Assembly (NCBI RefSeq): GCF_035593265.1
Contig: NZ_CP141614.1
Span: forward strand, 2,728,001-2,792,000
Reading direction: 5' to 3'
Origin: Limnochorda sp. LNt
Lineage (GTDB): Bacteria; Bacillota; Limnochordia; Limnochordales; Geochordaceae
Length of the DNA: 64,000 bases
Both the position numbers and the translations under genes were made by a program. Under the pieces are notes generated by a model. That model made no database searches. It saw only the letters and a program-made list of their open reading frames with translations, and was not told the DNA's origin. Numbering within the stretch: the stretch's first letter is position 1; each line of letters starts with the position of its first letter. Below are positions 17,597 to 25,358 of the stretch, piece after piece.

Positions 17597-18421
17597 TCAG
17601 CCCTTCAGCGCGCCCCCCAGCATGCCGCGCATCACCTTCTCCTGGCCGACCAGGTAGAGCACGATGAGCGGCAGCACGCTGAGGGCCACCGAGGCCATGA
17701 TGGCCGGCACGTTGAGCCCGTACTGGCCTTGAAAGTTCCACAAGCCAAGCGTCAGGATCCAGCGGGACGGCGACGACGTCAGCACCAGTGCGAAGATGAA
17801 CTCGTTCCACAAGATGACCAGGTTGTAGATGACGACAGTCAACAGAGGCGGCCCCGACAGCGGCAGCACCACCGACCAGAAGGCCCGCGCGGGGGAGCAC
17901 CCGTCGATGGCGGCGGCCTCCTCGAGCTCCGCCGGGAAGTCACGGAAGAAGCCCGTCAGGATGAAGATGGTGACGGGCAGATTGAACGCGACGTACGGCC
18001 CGATGAGCCCCAACAGGCTGTCGTACAGCCCCAGCACCCGGGTGAGCACGTAGACCGGGATCAGCGTGATGTGCACCGGGATCAGCATGCCGGCCACGAA
18101 GAGGACGAAGAGCAGCCGCAGGCCGAACAGTCGAGAACGCGCCAGCACGTAGGCCGCCATCGCCCCCAGGGCAGCGATGGCCAGCACGCTGGTGCTCGCC
18201 ACCAGGGCCGTGTTGGCCAGATACCGGGTGAAGCCGGCCCGCAAGACGCTGGCGTAGTGGGTCCAGACGGGGTCGGTCGGCACCCGCCACAGGCCGCCGA
18301 CGAGGAAGTCCATCTGCGTGCGCAGGCTGGTCTGGATCATGAAGAGCAACGGGTAGACCGCCACGACGACGGCGAGCGCCGTCAGGCCCCACCGCACGAG
18401 CCAGGAGGCGACCCGCGCCAT
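17597..18421 (-). CDS. CUT1 ABC transporter permease (MalG type)
   Basis: 274 residues, six predicted membrane segments. The cytoplasmic coupling loop shows the EAA motif EEAAAIDGCSPARAFWSVVLPL, and the C-terminus VMRGMLGGALKG is typical of MalG-like permeases. Pairs with the MalF-type permease at 18423-19319 (1 nt apart) to import oligosaccharides. No ATPase of the MsmK/UgpC type is encoded nearby, so a shared ATPase from elsewhere is probably used. Confidence 0.9.
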   Translation of the reverse strand: MARVASWLVRWGLTALAVVVAVYPLLFMIQTSLRTQMDFLVGGLWRVPTDPVWTHYASVLRAGFTRYLANTALVASTSVLAIAALGAMAAYVLARSRLFGLRLLFVLFVAGMLIPVHITLIPVYVLTRVLGLYDSLLGLIGPYVAFNLPVTIFILTGFFRDFPAELEEAAAIDGCSPARAFWSVVLPLSGPPLLTVVIYNLVILWNEFIFALVLTSSPSRWILTLGLWNFQGQYGLNVPAIMASVALSVLPLIVLYLVGQEKVMRGMLGGALKG

Positions 18422-18422
18422 C

Positions 18423-19319
18423 TCAGCGGCCCTCCTTGCGGCCAGGGCGGATGCCGCTGGTCAGGATGGCCGCGGCCGCCGCGGCGGCCGCCAGGAACAT
18501 GGCCACCGCCACGGTGCTGCCGTATCCCATCCGAAACTCGTGAAACGCCTTGCGGTACATGTACGTCGCCATCACCTCGGTGCTGTAGAGCGGGCCTCCC
18601 TCCGTCATGACGTAGATGAGGTCGAAGTACTTGAGCGACCCCACCACCGCCAGCGTCAGAGCCGTGGCCGCCGTGGCCCGCAGCATGGGCAGGGTGACGT
18701 GAAGGAAGCTCTGGAGCCCCGTCGCGCCGTCGATGGCGGCCGCCTCGTACAGCTCCGACGGGATCCCCAGGAGCCCCGCCGAGAAGAGCAGCATGTACAG
18801 GGGCGTATACTGCCAGCTGACGGTGGCGATGACGGCGTACAGCGCGGTGGCCGGCTCCCCGAGCCAGGCCCGCCGAAGCCCTGGGAGCCCCACCACCTCG
18901 AGCAAGCCGTTGAGCAGCCCGAAGTTGGGATCGTAGACGTACTTCCACAGGATGCCGATGGCCACCGAGGAGAGCATCATCGGCACGAAGAGCGCACCCT
19001 GGGCCCACTTGCGGGTGCGGCCTCTCTGCGTCGTAAGCAGGGCCAGCCCCAGCCCCAGCGGGAGCTGGATGAGCACCGACAGGGCCACGAGCTTGAGGTT
19101 GTTGCCAAGGGACTTCCAGAAGATCGCGTCGCGGGCCAGCTCCGCCCAGTTGCCCGCCCCGATGAAGCGGGCGGTCGTCAACCCGTCCCAACGAAATAGC
19201 GAATAGTAGAAGGAGAGCGGGATGGGGGCGAGGACGTAGAGCAGATACAGCAGCGACGCCGGCAGGAGGAAGAGTGCCGCCACGTGCCGCTGGCCCCGAC
19301 GCCCTCCGAGTCGCCCCAT
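18423..19319 (-). CDS. CUT1 ABC transporter permease (MalF type)
   Basis: 298 residues with six to seven hydrophobic segments, starting with a basic MGRLGGRRGQRH and a first span at about residues 13-35. The EAA loop YEAAAIDGATGLQSFLHVTLPML is present. It forms the heteromeric channel with the MalG-type permease downstream, served by the binding protein at 19360-20637. Confidence 0.9.
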   Translation of the reverse strand: MGRLGGRRGQRHVAALFLLPASLLYLLYVLAPIPLSFYYSLFRWDGLTTARFIGAGNWAELARDAIFWKSLGNNLKLVALSVLIQLPLGLGLALLTTQRGRTRKWAQGALFVPMMLSSVAIGILWKYVYDPNFGLLNGLLEVVGLPGLRRAWLGEPATALYAVIATVSWQYTPLYMLLFSAGLLGIPSELYEAAAIDGATGLQSFLHVTLPMLRATAATALTLAVVGSLKYFDLIYVMTEGGPLYSTEVMATYMYRKAFHEFRMGYGSTVAVAMFLAAAAAAAAILTSGIRPGRKEGR

Positions 19320-19359
19320 CGATCCCGCTCCCCGCTGGCCGTGTAGCGGCCGTAGCCGT

Positions 19360-20637
19360 CTAGCGCCCGTAGTAGTTGCGGGCCGCCGCCTCCATCTCCT
19401 GGGCGGCCTGCTGCGGCGTCATCGTCTTGCCGAAGACGGCCTGCAGCGTGTTCTTGTGGACCTCGCCGAGCTCGGGCGGCAGGTACTGGTCATACCAGAG
19501 CTGCATGTGGTTGGCCCTCGCGAAGTCCATGTAGAGCCGGCGCAGCACGGGATCCGTCAGCTGGTTCTCCACGCCCGCCACCGGCGGGATCTTGCCGGCC
19601 GCGATGCGCCGGCTCACCGCGACGTCGTCGATGAGGTACTGGATCAGCTCGAAGGCCAGCTCCTTGTTGGGCGAGCTCGCTGCGATGGAGTAGTAGTTGT
19701 CGCCGGGCGTCCCGATGAGGTTGGTGGGATCGCCGACGCCGCCCGGGTAGGTGGGGAAGGGGAAGTAGTCCAGATCCTCGAAGAATTCCGGATTCTCACC
19801 ATAGACGATCTGGTACTGCCAGCTCCCCATCAGCTCCATGGCGGCCCGGCCCGAGTAGAGCAGCATGCGGCTGCCGCCCGTGTCCCAGTCGATCCCATTG
19901 AAGCCCGGGGGAAAGATGCCGAGATCGACCAGGCGCTGGATCTCCTCGCCCGCCCTGACGAAGGGCGGGTCGGCAAAGGAGCCCGTCCGCTCCACGGCCC
20001 GGCGGAAGACCTGCTCCCCGGCGATGCGATCCACCAGGTACATGTACCACATGGAGCCGGGCCACTTCGTGCGGTTGGCCAGCGAGACCGGGATGACACC
20101 GGCGCCCTTGAACTTGTCCGCCACCGCCAGGAAGTCGTCCCACGTCGAGGGCGGGCTGACGCCGTAGCGGTTCCAGAAGTTGCGGTTGTACCAGATGAAG
20201 GCGGGCGAGACGTTCTCCACCGGTACGCCGTAGTAGCGGCCTCCGAAGGTGACGGGGCCCATGGCCGCCGGCGGGAAGCGATCGATGTAGTCGTCCTTCA
20301 GCAGGAAGGGCGTCAGGTCCGCCACCTTGCCCGCCTTGACGTACTCCTCCAGCGGTCCGCCACCCCAGCTGATGAAGACGTCGGGCGGGTCGCCGGCGCC
20401 CATCGCTACGGCGAGCCTCACCTTGTACGGGTCGTTTTGGAGCGGGACGACCTCGACCTCGACGCCGGGATGAGCGGCTCGAAACCGTGCGACACTGGCG
20501 TCGATGATGGAGAGGGTGGGATCCGTCGTCTGGATGTGCCACAACACCAGCCTGGTCCCGGCCAGGCTCACGCTCGACGCCGCCAGCGCCACCGCGATCC
20601 CGAGTACGAGGATGGCCGCGAGACTACCCCTGCGCAT
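19360..20637 (-). CDS. CUT1 extracellular solute-binding protein (family 1)
   Basis: 425 residues. Signal peptide at residues 1-27 (hydrophobic LAAILVLGIAVALAASSVSLA) with no lipobox cysteine. Mature region: LVLWHIQTTDPTLSIIDASVARFRAAHPGVEVEV, DPPDVFISWGGGPLEEYVKAGKVADLTP, YYGVPVENVSPAFIWYNRNFW and a C-terminal helical lobe ending NYYGR. Aromatic-rich stretches suit a carbohydrate ligand. It is the first gene of the minus-strand sugar run, so the run's promoter should lie in 20638-20975 where a palindromic operator candidate sits. Confidence 0.87.
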   Translation of the reverse strand: MRRGSLAAILVLGIAVALAASSVSLAGTRLVLWHIQTTDPTLSIIDASVARFRAAHPGVEVEVVPLQNDPYKVRLAVAMGAGDPPDVFISWGGGPLEEYVKAGKVADLTPFLLKDDYIDRFPPAAMGPVTFGGRYYGVPVENVSPAFIWYNRNFWNRYGVSPPSTWDDFLAVADKFKGAGVIPVSLANRTKWPGSMWYMYLVDRIAGEQVFRRAVERTGSFADPPFVRAGEEIQRLVDLGIFPPGFNGIDWDTGGSRMLLYSGRAAMELMGSWQYQIVYGENPEFFEDLDYFPFPTYPGGVGDPTNLIGTPGDNYYSIAASSPNKELAFELIQYLIDDVAVSRRIAAGKIPPVAGVENQLTDPVLRRLYMDFARANHMQLWYDQYLPPELGEVHKNTLQAVFGKTMTPQQAAQEMEAAARNYYGR

Positions 20638-20759
20638 GGGTCCGATCCCCCCATCCGTGACAACGAGCGCCCCTTCACTCCGCGCGACCGAACGGCGCCC
20701 TCCGATGGCCTCCTCTCACCCCCCGCAACCGAGTCGGTCCCGACCACGACCGCAACTTC

Positions 20760-20778
20760 GATGGTCTGTTAGACCATC
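20760..20778. promoter_or_regulatory. inverted repeat, candidate ROK-regulator operator
   Basis: GATGGTCT, a GTT centre, then AGACCATC: an 8-bp perfect inverted repeat with 3-nt spacer. It lies 122 nt before the transport operon start codon and 59 nt before the -35 box of the regulator promoter, a good place for control of both. A run of four T follows on the plus strand, but nothing is transcribed into it from the left on that strand, so an operator is more likely than a terminator. Confidence 0.45.
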
Positions 20779-20836
20779 TTTTCGCCGCGCGAGTACGACA
20801 TCCGCACCCGGTTTCCTCCTGCCGGCCCGCCATGCA

Positions 20837-20865
20837 TTGATTGTGGCCTCGCGGCGCGATACAAT
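20837..20865 (+). promoter_or_regulatory. sigma-70/SigA-type promoter of the ROK regulator gene
   Basis: TTGATT at 20837-20842 and TACAAT at 20860-20865 with a 17-nt spacer, 110 nt before the ATG at 20976. Matches to the consensus hexamers are 4/6 and 5/6. Confidence 0.5.
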
Positions 20866-20975
20866 ACGGGCCGAGGACGGTCGCCTCTCGACGAGACCCA
20901 GAGCAGCCACCCCGGGGCAGGTGTCGTCGTGCCGATGGCAAGATGGTCGCGGCTCACGCAGGATCGGAGAGCAGC

Positions 20976-22286
20976 ATGAGGATTCGACCGCCGACGGGAG
21001 ACCAGTTCTTTGTAAGAGCTCTCAACAAAGGCATCGTCCTCAATCTGTTGCGCTCACGCGGCCCCATCTCCCGGGCGGACATCGCCAAGGCCACGGGGCT
21101 CAACAAGACCACCGTCTCGGCCCTGGTCGACGAGCTGCTGCGCCAGCACCTGGTACGCGAGGTGGGCATGGGCGAGTCCAGTGGAGGGCGCCGACCACGG
21201 CTGTTGACGCTCCATGCCGGCGCGGCCTTCGCCATCGGCGCCGACCTCGGGGTGGACTACTTCCTGGTCGTGGCCCTCAATCTGCAGGGGCAGCCCGTCT
21301 GGAAGAAGCGGGTCCGACGCATCCCCGGCCCCGACCCCAAGGGCCAGGTGGCCCAGCTGGCCGATCTCGTCGACGAGGCCATCGCCGCCGTCTCCTCGGC
21401 CCCTCTGGGGCTGCTGGGCATCGGCGTGGGAGTCCACGGCCCCGTCGAGCACCCCAGTGGACGCCTGCTCTTCGCCCCAAACCTCGGGTGGGCCGACGTG
21501 CCGGTGGGCGAGTGGCTCGCGGAGCGCTTTCCCGTCCCCATCGTGGTCGACAACGAGGCCAACGCCGGCGCGGTGGCCGAGCTGTGGTGCGGTGCGGGCC
21601 AGGAGGTGTCCAGCCTCTTCTACCTGAGCGTGGGCGTGGGCCTGGGGGCCGGCATCGTCATCGACGGCGAGATCTACCGGGGCACGGGCGGGACGGCCGG
21701 CGAGTTCGGCCACACCACCATCGACCCTGCCGGCCCTCCCTGCAACTGCGGCAATCGAGGATGCCTGGAGGTCTTCGTCTCCGAACGCGCCCTGATGGGC
21801 TACCTGCAACGCTCCGGCAGCGACCCGACCGCCACCGGCCCTGAGGAGGTCTTCCAGGCCGCCGATGCCGGCGACGCCACCGCCATCGCGGCCCTGGCGC
21901 GACTGGGCGAGTACCTGGGCATCGGGATCGCCAACGCGATCAACACGTTCAATCCCGAGATGGTCGTCATCGGTGGCCCCGTGTCGAGGGCCGGCCACCA
22001 CGTCCTCAACGCGGCCCGGCGGGTGGTCGAGCAGCGGGCGCTCAGCTCCCCGCGCGCCCGGGCCCGGATCGTCATCTCGTCGCTGGGGGAGGAGGCCTGC
22101 GCGGTCGGGGCCGGGGTCTTGATCCTGCAGGAGTTCTTCCGCCTGCCGCAAACCAAGGGCAACGGGTTGCCCGCGCCCGGCCGGCGCGGGAGCGCCGGTC
22201 GCCGGGGTCCGTACCGGGAGGAGGCGGAGCTGCCGTGGACTCGCCCGGATCGCGTCCACTACTCGACGGTCAGGTCGCTCTCGTGA
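20976..22286 (+). CDS. ROK-family transcriptional regulator (XylR-like)
   Basis: 436 residues from ATG 20976 (GGAGA upstream). N-terminal winged helix at about residues 12-65 (NLLRSRGPISRADIAKATGL, then NKTTVSALVDELL), followed by the ROK sugar-kinase-like domain: IGADLGVDY, DNEANAGAVAE, GGTAGEFGHTTIDPAGPPC and the zinc cluster CNCGNRGCLE. Such repressors release DNA on binding a sugar. Diverging from the xylose/xylo-oligosaccharide run, it is most likely its regulator. The 3' end overlaps the SDR gene by 52 nt. Confidence 0.88.
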   Translation: MRIRPPTGDQFFVRALNKGIVLNLLRSRGPISRADIAKATGLNKTTVSALVDELLRQHLVREVGMGESSGGRRPRLLTLHAGAAFAIGADLGVDYFLVVALNLQGQPVWKKRVRRIPGPDPKGQVAQLADLVDEAIAAVSSAPLGLLGIGVGVHGPVEHPSGRLLFAPNLGWADVPVGEWLAERFPVPIVVDNEANAGAVAELWCGAGQEVSSLFYLSVGVGLGAGIVIDGEIYRGTGGTAGEFGHTTIDPAGPPCNCGNRGCLEVFVSERALMGYLQRSGSDPTATGPEEVFQAADAGDATAIAALARLGEYLGIGIANAINTFNPEMVVIGGPVSRAGHHVLNAARRVVEQRALSSPRARARIVISSLGEEACAVGAGVLILQEFFRLPQTKGNGLPAPGRRGSAGRRGPYREEAELPWTRPDRVHYSTVRSLS

Positions 22287-22984
22287 CGGGAGCCAGCCGT
22301 GGCATCGGCCGTGCTGTGGCGGTGCGACTGGCCCGCTCGGGGGCACGGGGCGTCGCCCTCTTCGCCCGTACCGAGGCCGACCTGCGCGCCGTGGCGGCCG
22401 AGATCGAGTCGGCCGGCAGTCGGGCCGTGGTCATCCCGGGCGACGCCCGCCGCGAGGAGGACGTGGCGCGCGCCGTCGCCACGACCGTGTCCGAGCTGGG
22501 CCGCCTCGACGTGCTGGTCATCAACGCCGGGGTGGGCAAGTACGGGCCGCTCGAGGCGTTCAGCGCCGCCGACTACGACTGGATCATGGAGACCAACATG
22601 CGCTCCACCTTCCTCTTCACCCGTCACGCCGTGCCCCACCTCAAGGCCCAGAGGTCCGGCCACGTGGTCGTCATCGCCTCCGTCGCCGGCAAGAAAGGCC
22701 TGCCCCACGAGGCGGTCTACTGCGCCAGCAAGCACGCGCAGGTGGGCTTCGCCCAGGCGCTCGACCACGAGTTGCGGCCCCACGGCGTCAAGGTCAGCGT
22801 CATCGCCCCGGGCGGCGTCGACACCCACTTCGCCTTCGGCACCGGCCGCACGCCGGGCGATCCCCGGCTGCGGGAACTGCTCGACGCCGACGACGTGGCA
22901 GCGGCCGTGCTCTTCGCGGTCGGGCAGCCTCCCAAGTCCCGCATCCTGGAGATCGTGATGCGCCCCATGGCCGAGCCCCTGTGA
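22235..22984 (+). CDS. short-chain dehydrogenase/reductase
   Basis: 249 residues from a GTG at 22235 that has GGGAGGAGG upstream, inside the end of the ROK gene. Motifs: ALVTGASRGIGRAVA, NAGVGKYGP, catalytic Ser in VVIASVAG and Tyr/Lys in YCASKHA. The PGGVDT motif after the active site is usual for the classical family. It is NAD(P)-dependent; the substrate is unknown. Overlap with the regulator suggests co-transcription, so it may act on a sugar-derived compound. Confidence 0.82.
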   Translation: MDSPGSRPLLDGQVALVTGASRGIGRAVAVRLARSGARGVALFARTEADLRAVAAEIESAGSRAVVIPGDARREEDVARAVATTVSELGRLDVLVINAGVGKYGPLEAFSAADYDWIMETNMRSTFLFTRHAVPHLKAQRSGHVVVIASVAGKKGLPHEAVYCASKHAQVGFAQALDHELRPHGVKVSVIAPGGVDTHFAFGTGRTPGDPRLRELLDADDVAAAVLFAVGQPPKSRILEIVMRPMAEPL

Positions 22985-23036
22985 CGGGACCGCCCGTCCC
23001 GACGGGTCTGCCGCCGAAGAGCCCTCCGAGGAGCGG

Positions 23037-24062
23037 ATGCCGGCGATGGTGGTCGTCTTCGGGCCCAACCTGGCCGTGGACCGCGTCCTGGACGTGCCGG
23101 GCTTCCGGGCGGGGGGCGTCTTTCGCACCGGCCACACCCGCGTCGTGGCAGGCGGCAAGGGGGCCAACGTCGCCCGAGCCCTGCGGGCCCTCGGGGTGGA
23201 CGTGCACCTGGTGGGGTTCGTCGCGGGCTGGACCGGGCGCTTCATCCGAGAGAGCCTGGCCGACGAGGGCATCCCGGCCACGCTCATCGAGGTCGGCGGG
23301 CTCTCCCGCACCTGCACGCTGCTGGTCGACCCATCTCGCGGCCAGGCGACCGTCGTCAACGAGGAGGGCGAGCTGACGGTCCGCGAGGTTGACATCGCAC
23401 GCCTGCTGCACGGCCTGGCAGCCCTCGCGCCCCAGGCCCGGGCCGTCACCCTCAGCGGCAGCCTGCCCCCCGCCGTGCCCGACGACCTCTACGCGCGGGT
23501 CATCCGGCAAGCGCACGCGGCCGGCGTCCCGACCATCCTGGACACCAGCGGCCGGCCCCTGCAACACGGGCTCGCAGCCGGCCCCTGGCTCGTCAAGCCC
23601 AATCGGAGCGAGCTGCTCCAGCTCCTCTCGCTGATCGACGCCCGGCACCCCGGGGCGGCCGCCATGCCGGTGGAGCCGGCCGTGGACCTCGGCCCATCGG
23701 GCGACGAGGGGACGGTGGCGTCCGCCGCCCGGCGTCTGCTGGCGTACGGGGTGACCTGCGCGGTCGTCTCGATGGGGGCGGCCGGGGCGCTGGCCGTCAC
23801 CTCCGATGGCACCTGGCTCGCCCGGGCCCCGGCGGTCCGGGTCACCAACCCCATCGGCGCCGGCGACAGCATGGTGGCCGCCCTGGCCGAGGGCGTGGCT
23901 TGGGGCCGGCGCCTGCCGGAGATGCTGCGGCGGGCGGTCGCGGCCGGCAGCGCGGACGTGGCCACCTTCGGCCCGGGCGTCATCGATCGCGACGAGGTCG
24001 AGCGCCTGGCTGCCGCCGTCGAGCCCGTGCCCCTGGCCGCGGGTGTCGGCCCTCCCGCCTGA
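23037..24062 (+). CDS. PfkB-family sugar-phosphate kinase (1-phosphofructokinase/tagatose-6-phosphate kinase type)
   Basis: 341 residues from ATG 23037 with CGAGGAG upstream. It opens with VVVFGPNLAVDRVLDV, contains the GGKGANVARALRALG motif, TLSGSLPPAVPDDLY, VKPNRSEL and the ATP/anion-hole motif NPIGAGDSM. This order is typical of FruK/LacC-like kinases, which make fructose-1,6- or tagatose-1,6-bisphosphate. Longer than usual (about 310) because of an insertion after VKPNRSEL (about residues 205-228). No PTS or FruR gene accompanies it. Confidence 0.8.
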   Translation: MPAMVVVFGPNLAVDRVLDVPGFRAGGVFRTGHTRVVAGGKGANVARALRALGVDVHLVGFVAGWTGRFIRESLADEGIPATLIEVGGLSRTCTLLVDPSRGQATVVNEEGELTVREVDIARLLHGLAALAPQARAVTLSGSLPPAVPDDLYARVIRQAHAAGVPTILDTSGRPLQHGLAAGPWLVKPNRSELLQLLSLIDARHPGAAAMPVEPAVDLGPSGDEGTVASAARRLLAYGVTCAVVSMGAAGALAVTSDGTWLARAPAVRVTNPIGAGDSMVAALAEGVAWGRRLPEMLRRAVAAGSADVATFGPGVIDRDEVERLAAAVEPVPLAAGVGPPA

Positions 24063-24083
24063 CGGTCGCCGCGCCGGGCCGCC

Positions 24084-25181
24084 TCAAGGCATCTCGGGCA
24101 GCGTGGCGGGCCTGGCCGTCAGCGTGACCGGCACGTCCAGGCGCTGGCCCTCACGCAGCACCGTCACCTGCAGCCGCTGCCCCACCGACGTGTAGCGGGC
24201 GATGTAGACCAGCAGGTCGTCGAAGCTGGCGATGGGGGAGCCGTCGATGCCCACGATGACGTCGCCGCCCTCCGGCAGGCGCTCGGCGCCCGTCGGACGC
24301 GTCGAGCCGCGCAGTCCCGCGGCGGCCGCCGGCCCTCCGGGCACCACCTGCACCACGTAGGCGCCCCGTGTCTCGGGCGGGAGCCCGTTGGCCCGCGCCA
24401 GCTCCGGGGTGAGCCCCACCCCGCTCACCCCGAGCCACGGCCACTGATAGCTCCCGTGGGCGATGAGCGAGGGTACGACCCGCTCGACCAGATGGGCGGG
24501 CACGGCCAGCCCTACCCCGGCGAAGGCGGGGAAGGGGCTGCCCAGGGCGATGGCTGTCGCGACGCCGATGACGGCCCCCGAGGAGTCGAGCAGTGGCCCG
24601 CCCGAGTTGCCGGGATTGATGGCAGCGTCCGTCTGGATGACGTCCGGGATGACGAAGCCGGCCGAGCGGCGTGCCTGCGCCGGGATGGTGCGGTGCAACC
24701 CGGAGACGATGCCAACGGTCATGGTGCCGCTCAAGCCGAAGGGATTGCCGATGGCGATGGCCGTCTGACCCACCTGTACGGCCGTCGAATCCCCCAGCAC
24801 CAGGGGCTCCACGCCCGCGGGCAGGCGCTCGACGCGGACCACGGCCAGATCGCTGTCGGGATCGGTCCCGACCACCTGGCCTGTCATGACGGTGCCGTCC
24901 AGGAAGGTGACGTCGACCGTGCGGGCGCCGGCCACCACGTGGCGGTTGGTGACGATGTGGCCCTGGGCGTCGTAGACGAAGCCCGATCCCACGCCCTCCC
25001 CGCGGCTCAGTCGTACCACCGCCGGCGCCACCCGCTGGTACAGCTCGACCAGGGCCTGCTCGCTCGGCTGGAGGGCCTGCAGGGGCGGGGCCATCGTCGC
25101 GGCGAGCCCCCAAGCCCCCGCCACCACGGCCACCAGGCTGATCGCCACTGGCAGCGTACGGCGACGAGGCATCCCGGGCAT
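24084..25181 (-). CDS. HtrA/DegP-like serine protease with PDZ domain
   Basis: 365 residues from ATG 25181, chosen because GGGGGAGGT sits 6-7 nt ahead; a GTG at 25190 overlaps that site. N-terminal membrane anchor or signal at residues 8-32. Trypsin-like domain with the triad H81 (TNRHVV), D111 (DSDLAVV) and S193 (NPGNSGGPL). A PDZ domain follows (about residues 245-350: WLGVSGVGLTPELA, GGDVIVGIDGSPI). It degrades misfolded proteins outside the membrane. Convergent with the kinase gene. Confidence 0.9.
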   Translation of the reverse strand: MPGMPRRRTLPVAISLVAVVAGAWGLAATMAPPLQALQPSEQALVELYQRVAPAVVRLSRGEGVGSGFVYDAQGHIVTNRHVVAGARTVDVTFLDGTVMTGQVVGTDPDSDLAVVRVERLPAGVEPLVLGDSTAVQVGQTAIAIGNPFGLSGTMTVGIVSGLHRTIPAQARRSAGFVIPDVIQTDAAINPGNSGGPLLDSSGAVIGVATAIALGSPFPAFAGVGLAVPAHLVERVVPSLIAHGSYQWPWLGVSGVGLTPELARANGLPPETRGAYVVQVVPGGPAAAAGLRGSTRPTGAERLPEGGDVIVGIDGSPIASFDDLLVYIARYTSVGQRLQVTVLREGQRLDVPVTLTARPATLPEMP

Positions 25182-25358
25182 GGGCCGCACCTCCCCCGGA
25201 TCCGATCTGTACCTATTCTACGGTTCGCTTGCGGGCCGCGATAGATGCGCAGAGGGACGAGGGGGCCCGCGGCGAATCCCAGCCCATCGCCCCCGACGCG
25301 CTCACCGCAGGGGCACCCGCTTCGGGACAGACCAGCAGAAGGCAGGGCAGCGCGCATC
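25182..25358. other. intergenic region between htrA-like and MFS genes
   Basis: 177 nt separating divergent genes. A TAGAAT hexamer on the minus strand (25215-25220) could be a -10 box for the protease gene, but no good -35 is found 17 nt upstream. Nothing else recognisable. Confidence 0.3.

Larger units (their letters stand above)
20638..20975. promoter_or_regulatory. divergent control region of the sugar locus
   Basis: 338 nt between the divergent binding-protein gene and the ROK regulator gene. It holds a 19-nt inverted repeat (20760-20778) and a sigma-70-like promoter facing the regulator (20837-20865). I see no convincing minus-strand -35/-10 pair for the transport genes. The region is visibly less GC-rich around 20750-20870 than the flanking genes, as expected for promoter DNA. 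Confidence 0.55.

Noticed and set aside
15369-17657. 762-codon plus-strand frame opposite the GH3 gene
   Set aside because: Antisense to an unmistakable GH3 enzyme; no protein family pattern.
20760-20782. Palindrome followed by TTTT as a rho-independent terminator
   Set aside because: The T-run is on the plus strand, where no gene lies to its left pointing into it; location in a divergent promoter region suits an operator.
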